Part shown: piece after piece, positions 57,764-64,000 of the stretch
Layout of the letters: the number at the start of each line of letters is the position of its first letter
Numbering within the stretch: position 1 is the first letter of the stretch
Source: Macrotrachela quadricornifera
Lineage: Eukaryota > Rotifera > Eurotatoria > Philodinida > Philodinidae
DNA length: 64,000 bases
Direction: 5' to 3'
Assembly (NCBI GenBank): GCA_022393335.1
Contig: JAJEKB010015930.1
Span: 144,549 to 208,548, forward strand
Made by a program: the position numbers and the translations under genes
Notes under the pieces: model-generated
Database searches by the model: none
What the model was told of the DNA's origin: nothing
What the model saw: the letters and a program-made list of their open reading frames with translations, nothing else

Positions 57764-60374
57764 CTAAATATAGATATAGAGAAATAGGGAAATGTATAGT
57801 TTCATGTTATCAAAGCCACACATAAAGCATTCTCTCACCAGCCAACTCATTATAATACTCCATTCGGTAAGCACGTATACTGTATTTTTGAAGATCACGC
57901 ATTTTTGGATGCTGTTGATTCTATCTCTCCGACTACCATGAAAAATGAGATAAGTCAATTTCGGGAGACCATTCATAAACATATGTAATATTTCAGGAAT
58001 TTGACTATTACGGCAGTTTAACTCTATAATTTGCAGATCCGGCAATCTCTTCACGATTAAAAAAGCAATGTTTATCATATCTGGATATTTCCAATTCGTG
58101 TAAAGATGTAGCTTTTGTAATCCATTTGACGTGAGTATAGTGCACAATGAAGTATCATTGAGAAGATCGATTAAGTATTGCTTGTTCGAATCATCATCAA
58201 AATCATAATTAAAATAATAATTTAGCTGTAGAGTACGTAAACTAATTATTTTCGATAAGAGCAAACACAATTGGCGTAAATCCAATGGATTATCGATTTT
58301 GAGCACAGTAACTTGATTCAAAGAAGAAATAGCGGGTAAGTACGAGAGAGAATCGTCTTTGATTTGAACGCGATCACCAGGCATATAAATTTCATTAATG
58401 CATACTATACGATTGTTCAAAGCCTGCACAGTAGATGGCCAGTGACTTTGTCTAGATTTAGAAAAACATTGTTTCTCGTAAGAAAAAAAAAGAAATTTAT
58501 ACATACGCTCGAACAATGTTTTTGTTTAACCAGGTAAAAGCACATAAAGATTTATCAATTGTTGGTACTGTTAAAGCTTCAATAGAATAACCGTTGGAAC
58601 CTAAAGATAATTTTAGTTCGATTGGTACTGGTCCTTTCAGTTGTCGAAACGTATCTAACAAGATGGCACTTGTATCCGATAATAATATCGCAGTTTTCAC
58701 ACACCATCTAACATTCAACACATATAAACATTCGTGGCTAAGCATGGATAGTAAATTGTGAACAATATAGAGCCCAGTTACCATCCCCACTAATGTGAAA
58801 TGCGTCAGCGAAAATAAAACATCACGGTCAAATAATCCATCAGGAGGTAGTTCCATAGTATGCATAGTATATTTCGACCTTATTTTAAGACGACGTAGAT
58901 TGGGAACCAGACGTTTATCAATACTTGAGACTAGACTAAAATAGATTAACAAAAAAACATTTTGCAATAATCATAAATACATAATAATGTTCCTGAAACA
59001 TACTCTTTTCCATCATTTATCTACACTATATCATGCCTCATCAGTGTTCAGTTTACATATAATCTTTTTTATTTCTATACTCAAAATACTTTTCTCTTGA
59101 TGATGTAAAAACTATAGAAATTTAAAAAAAAACAACTTAGCACACAATAATTTTCTAACCCATCAATCATTGATATCAAATTGATGAAAGAACGAACTTC
59201 CTATTAAACTCGACTGGTTTGGAACGAGAATGATTCAATATTACAACTCATTTTACAGTATACTCTGACATTTTCTTTAGAACTAATCGATTTTTATTTA
59301 GAAGTAATTTTAAAGCTTTTTATATTCAGTTATAATCTGTTCTATTTATATCTTGAATTTGAAGTAGTTGTTAACAGATGCACTTAAGACAAGAAAAACA
59401 ATTGAAGAGACAAACGAAGCTTTAGTTTCGCTTTGATTAGAAAGATTGATCATCCTTTTCTAATGAAAAGTATAATATACTATGTCTTCGTCTCATCAGC
59501 AACAAAAGATATTGCTCATTTCTTACTACATGAATTAGTGAAAAAGGATATGATCAATTTAGAAATGATTGAATGCATTTACATATTTTATATGTTTTAC
59601 TTTGAGTTCAAAACAAGAAACTTACTTGTTATCAACATTCATTAGTGGATGATTATCAGGTAACCAAGGAGCAGTCAAACTAAAGCTGAGCTCTTGCAAT
59701 TGTGGATGATGTTTCAATAAATGTTTAAGAAAGGCTAGTGAACATACACGAAGTAAAATTGATTGTAAGTTCAAAAGTCTTGTATCAATCGACATGAAAG
59801 CTTGATTAAGTGGTAGAACTATTTGACTATCTAGAGTCTTGTATATACACCGTCGGAAACGAAGCTGACATAGACGTAACAAAGGAAATACGTGAAATAT
59901 TCGTTCGTAATATGCACCTTCAGGTACACCTTCAAATGTATAAGCAGCACGATAGTAAGTTGGAAAATACAAGCTAAACATGATGAGAGAAGTGTTAGAT
60001 GAGAATGCGTTGAGTATCAATTCAAATGAAGAACGTTTAATGTCAACTAATGATAAATAACGAAGATTGATGAATTTAGATAAATATTCAGCTAACCGTA
60101 ATCCATTATCAATAGCTAATGTATCTGATATACATAATAAAAAAAGACGGTTACATACGTTCGATTGTGATAAATATGTGTAATAGAATTCCGTGACTGC
60201 TATACTCATTCCATTTAGACCCAAGTAAACAGGCGTAAGTGGCATGTTATGAAAAATAGCAGCAAATCGTGAATTGAGATTAGAAAAAATATTGAATACT
60301 TCATGAAAATGAAAATAAATAAATATTTCGTGGAACAATTCGACAGAAAGATGCTCAAATGTTGTTATTGTCAT
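57764..60374 (-). CDS. F-box protein with leucine-rich-type repeats, frameshifted near its end
   Basis: Three exons, 60374-59626, 58935-58507 and 58451-57764, with GT-AG introns and matching phases. Residues 5-45 form an F-box (FEHLSVELFHEIFIYFHFHE, then VFNIF and FAAIF), which would bind SKP1 in an SCF ubiquitin ligase. The rest has irregular leucine-rich repeats (LRYLSLVDI, LRRLKI, LKIDNPLDLRQLCLLL, LQIIELNCRN), the likely substrate-binding part. As written the frame runs to a TAA at 57764 (621 residues). However, from about 57922 another frame gives a more natural tail (HPKMRDLQKYSIRAYRMEYY, then NELAGERMLYVWL) ending in TGA at 57810-57812. I infer a one-base loss (or two-base gain) at about 57921-57924. 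The gene may be a recent pseudogene or make an altered tail. The family is expanded in this genome: a second member lies upstream. Confidence 0.7.
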
Positions 60375-61579
60375 AGTTTGCGTTAATATGAAGCCATCGA
60401 ATATTGTATATGATTCTTATTTAATAGCTTCATAAACAATAATACAAAGCGTTACTGTTCTTCCTGACGATCATCACCGCGATAAAACAACGGTGTTATT
60501 CCTATTCGTCAACTTCATAGGTCGACATATATACAATTTATGTCATCCTTTTTTTTCGCTCATTTTTCTCTTAAGAACATTTATAAGAGTTGAAAATGAA
60601 ATTTTCTACGATAGTCATTAATTATCCTTTTTAATTAAAATGATCATTATTTTTTTTTACCATGCATTGTCCTTTTAGTTTATATTATCATGTTTTTGAA
60701 TGACTGAGATGACGAAAAATATAAGACATTAAAATTTTAATATCCTTCAATGAACTCTGAACACCACTTATAGAGCATTTTGGTCAAAAAGGACATTTGT
60801 TACAGCATAGCAAATAATCAAAGATATATCTTTGATTCGATACAATATGAGATAATAAATGTGGCAGATCTAATTGTCTGTTTTTTGTAGTTAGATCAAA
60901 TCAAAATAATTCATTCTGATGTCAAGAGATAGAAAATTTTGCATAAATTTCATATACGTTCTTTCTACAATCAATATTTGACTTTGTTATGCTCTATTAA
61001 ACTCAAATACCAATCGTATGCATTTGCTGTCGTTTTATTTTTTTGCCTGTTTTATCGGGTGAGAAGCCGTACTATTATTCATGTGACAGTTATATTTTGT
61101 GAACAAAATAAATTGTTATTCTTTTTTATAAAATAGATCATCATGGAGTCTGACTTCGAACGTCGTCTTATCCGATCAATGTCAGTTCTCATCTTCTTCT
61201 ATTCTTCTATCGTGTATGGACAACACGCGTATTATCTCTCTCTCTCTTTCTTCTTTCTGTACAAGTTACCAAAGTGTATACTCTTTTTTACTATTCTACT
61301 CTTCTTCTCTCTCTTCTGATGTTGCTTATGAAATGTTTTTTCTCTTTTCGTGACTCATATTTCCTTCTACAATGTTCTACCTTGTCCGAATTTATGTATA
61401 TATACCTATTGTTTTCCTAAAGACGAGAGTCATTCAGTCATTCGGTGATTATTCTCTTTCAGATCAGTTATTATTAAGCAAGTGATTCTAACTAATTTTG
61501 CACACTATATTAAATTTTCTTTACGTCTCAAAACATTTTCGACGTTATAATAACGTTCATTAGTGAATGGGATTCGAAC
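60375..61579. other. intergenic; CT-rich stretch and TATA-like site
   Basis: No gene. A CT microsatellite lies at 61234-61259. ATGTATATATAC near 61395-61406 is followed by TCATTCAGTCATTCGG and then the small acidic frame at 61580, an arrangement like a promoter with initiator. This is suggestive only. Confidence 0.3.
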
Positions 61580-61759
61580 ATGCGTGAAACATTCACAAAT
61601 GATACATCAGATATTGATTCAATTCCTGACTTTGATGATAGATCGAGTAGTGAACAGGGAGAAAACCAAAACAATGAATCAGATAGTAAAGAAGAAGATA
61701 TCGGCGGATCATTTGAAGAGAGAGCATGGAGAACTGGTCGGCTTAATCAAAACAATTGA
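61580..61759 (+). CDS. small acidic frame, 59 residues, doubtful
   Basis: An ATG frame rich in Asp, Glu and Ser (NDTSDIDSIPDFDDRSS, then SDSKEEDIGGSFEERAW) ending in TGA. Composition is quite unlike the Lys/Asn/Ile-rich noise frames nearby. It sits behind a TATA-like site and no intron is needed. Such acidic leaders are found at the N-terminus of piggyBac-type transposases, and C-terminal relics of that family occur three times in this window. It could therefore be a solo N-terminal relic. It could also be a chance frame. Confidence 0.25.
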   Translation: MRETFTNDTSDIDSIPDFDDRSSSEQGENQNNESDSKEEDIGGSFEERAWRTGRLNQNN

Positions 61760-61844
61760 TATATGGCTAAAGCAACTCTGATATTAGTGCAATACCATTA
61801 CTCTAATACCGCATTGGTATTGTTACGTCGCTACCCTCTCGGAT

Positions 61845-61892
61845 AGGCCTTGAGGACTTATGAGTATTTCTATAGAATAGTAGTTGAGAACA
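61845..61892 (+). repeat. single unit of the 33-34 bp repeat family
   Basis: CCTTGAGGACTTATGAGTAT followed by TTCTATAGAATAGTAGTTGAG fits the unit of the array at 30600-30965, with the start of a second unit at GTTGAG. Confidence 0.4.
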
Positions 61893-62072
61893 TATCAGTC
61901 CGCCTATTGGATGATACATCTTGTCTTTCATTCCTTTCTTTAAACACACACACCTATATATCTGTACACGTTTCTTGTGATTTTAGTTGGATTCGAAATA
62001 AAGAAGTTATCCACTCTAACAAGTCCATTAAAGTTATACCCCTAGTATAGGCACTTCTGCAAAGTTTCATGA

Positions 62073-64000
62073 TTAATCTTGTATATTTGAATCAAAGATG
62101 CTGTGATTGAAATTACTATTATCAAACCAAATTAGAAATCCAAATAATTTTCGTCGGCATCGAAAATTTCTTTTCTTCATCTGAAGATGTTGTCTCAATT
62201 CTGCCCAGTGAGCAGTGCTATAAGCACCATATTTTACTGATAGTGGCCGCGAGAACTCGACACTCCATAGGTGTTCAAATCGATCGAGGATATTCTTCAT
62301 TTGTTCTAGATCAAGTTCTGGAAATTTCATATGTTTGACATGATGTGGTATTATCGAATACATAGTGTTTAAAACTAACGTTTCAAAGCAATTCCAATCC
62401 ACACTTAACACGGAAAGATTTACTGCTTGCTTAAACACATTCCTCAATTGAATTTCTATATTGGAGATGAGTTTGTCTTCGCAAGAATAACCAAAGAAAA
62501 GATCCATATTTGTAATGTGTGAAAGATTTATTATTATCGAAATGAATTTATTTCCATTGTAAGGCCAAAATTTGTCAATATGAAGTCGGAGATCAGTAAC
62601 GTTTGGAAACAAGCAATGATCTAGTTTCCTAATCTAGGCAAAAAAGTAAAGAAAGATAGATATGATGAGTAGTTTTCTGTTCGTGATATAGAAGATTTAA
62701 CTTTCATGTACTCGATATCTCAATTGTTCATATATGTGCACTAATAAACTGAAAATCGGGAAAGAAAAATCATGTTTGATGATCATACAGACTATTTACA
62801 ACGTTCTATGAATGTAAAATCGAATGGCAAAAGAAGAATTACACTAGTGGGAGACGATAGACCTCTTCTGTAACCATTCGATAGTGAGAGACTTATCCGT
62901 CTCCTAGGGATGTACAGTGTCGGTTTACTGACCGCTAACATCAGTGACACTGATACACCGATCATCTCTCTCGTATTTTTTTGTTTATCATGATATATGT
63001 GAAATGTAATTCATAGAATGCTTCTCAATAAAAACGATACATTAAAAAAAGGAGATGAACATTAAATATATTCTTAGACATAACGACTCAAATTAGATTC
63101 TCATAACACATAATATATACCTATTATAGTATTTTATGTAATTTCCGCCACGTCGAATAGCGTTGTAACACTACAATGGTTCTGAAAAAAGTAGCGTCGT
63201 CAATAGTACAACTCGAGTAAGTGCTATATAAGAAGTTCATGTCTGACTTTATACGTATGTAACTTGGATGAAAGGTAGCAAACTTACTTTTTTTCAAAGC
63301 ACTCAGATGGAAAGATAGTTATCCAATCCAAAATGTTACTACTGATAAATCTGAGCATAGTGCAACTGATGATAGATACCACTGCCGAAAGAGTGATCGG
63401 ATATTAACATGTGATAGCAATAAAAAAAAGTGAATCTCCTACAGTCAGAATCATTATTAAAAAAGTATTTGTACATAAGTGTATTTAAAAGTAATTTATC
63501 TTTATTAACTTATCGTCTAGTTACTTAAAACTATAGATCGCTTGCTGCAGAATACCTTTGCGTAAGTAAATATTGTAAATTTGTTCTATTATCCGTCTGG
63601 AGCTTCAAAAATAAAGGTATGAAAAATGGTCACTTTATGAGGATCAGTGTATCAATATCACTGAACACTAATGAGGCGATCATTAGTGTTCTAATAAGGA
63701 TCAATTTCAATGTCAGTGGGAACTGTATCAATATTTCAGTGTCTTCATCGAAACTACACTTTCCTACCTTCTTCCTTTGATAGTCCAACTTAAACTCATC
63801 ATAATTCCTTAAGAACCTCTATCAGTTCAATCTTTTCTCTCGAACATACTTGTGGTAAATTGAAAGGTTCACTTTTCCGAAAATGAAAATTTACACATTT
63901 CACTCTATTCATCAGTTGTGTATTGATGTTAAATTTGTTAAAAGTAGATATTGTAGTTTTATCGAAGCTGACCTCATAATTGACATTGATCATTGGTATT
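62073..64000 (-). CDS. F-box/LRR-type family protein, C-terminal part, cut by the window edge
   Basis: The last exon is 62633-62073, with an acceptor TTTTTTGCCTAG. It encodes leucine-rich sequence (LFPNVTDLRLHIDKFWPYNG, ISIIINLSHITNMDLFFG, VKHMKFPELDLEQMKNILD) ending FGFLIWFDNSNFNHSI and a TAA. An upstream exon reaches from the window end to 63850 if it uses the donor CAA-GTATGT; otherwise its frame stays open to 63799. It reads INTQLMNRVKCVNFHFRKSE. The phases of that donor and the acceptor agree (0/0), leaving an intron of about 1.2 kb. The style matches the F-box gene at 57764-60374, so the F-box should lie beyond base 64000. No lesion seen. The intron choice is inference. Confidence 0.55.
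62634..63849. other. probable intron, no other gene seen
   Basis: Holds a perfect 12-bp-stem hairpin at 63663-63691 (GAACACTAATGA, five-base loop, TCATTAGTGTTC) but no coding sequence. Confidence 0.35.

Noticed and set aside
61560..61585. T-arm-like GTTCGAATCCC on the minus strand
   Set aside because: No paired T stem, no A box at a proper distance and no acceptor stem, so not a tRNA.
1..64000. CRISPR arrays, rRNA, bacterial operons other than the bsh pair, telomeric repeats
   Set aside because: None seen. The GATTTC arrays have no unique spacers and belong to the transposon.

Overview
The window looks like nuclear DNA of a bdelloid rotifer. It is AT-rich and has compact genes with many short GT-AG introns (51-77 bp in several cases). 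It carries many small decayed DNA transposons, including mariner, piggyBac and MITEs. It also carries bacterial-type genes beside ordinary metazoan ones, such as an LDLa/EGF/7TM receptor, an arrestin-fold adaptor and F-box proteins. The species call is inference from gene style; I cannot run a search.

Layout. 1-7.6 kb is a transposon graveyard: two broken mariner transposases, a piggyBac C-terminal relic, a split dispersed repeat and an exon relic of the neighbouring glycosyltransferase. 7.62-11.13 kb (+) is a five-exon sterol-type UDP-glycosyltransferase with a glycoside-hydrolase-2-like N-terminal domain. 11.8-13.76 kb (-) holds two intronless bacterial genes, bshB1-like and bshA-like (bacillithiol synthesis), in bacterial operon order and both broken. 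18.18-19.42 kb (+) is a two-exon protein with a degenerate cold-shock domain. 20.68-27.10 kb (-) is a six-exon receptor of about 1747 residues. 27.7-33.2 kb is another repeat field: piggyBac relic, an inverted-repeat element with an internal 33-34 bp tandem array, a large foldback palindrome and a hAT-like MITE. 33.37-37.00 kb (-) is a secreted L-amino-acid oxidase fused in frame to a second DAO-type flavoprotein, with one TAG at the junction.

39.16-45.54 kb is the most striking object. It is a complete DNA transposon of about 6.36 kb with 23-bp perfect terminal inverted repeats, a perfect 8-bp target duplication, an array of about 15 GATTTC words inside each end, and two intact intron-containing genes on the minus strand. 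One gene encodes an 848-residue P-element-like DDE protein. The other encodes a 304-residue protein sharing its N-terminal domain. I do not recognise this family.

45.5-52.3 kb is mostly repeats and unassigned sequence. 52.31-53.36 kb (-) encodes an arrestin-domain protein with a PPxY motif. 53.4-57.7 kb is intergenic and holds a TTAA-flanked MITE, with a diverged second copy at 37.2-37.8 kb. 57.76-60.37 kb (-) is a three-exon F-box gene with a frameshifted tail, and 62.07-64.00 kb (-) is a second member of that family running off the window. The genes do not form a pathway. The themes are horizontal acquisition (bsh pair, probably the glycosyltransferase and the oxidase fusion) and heavy mobile-DNA traffic.
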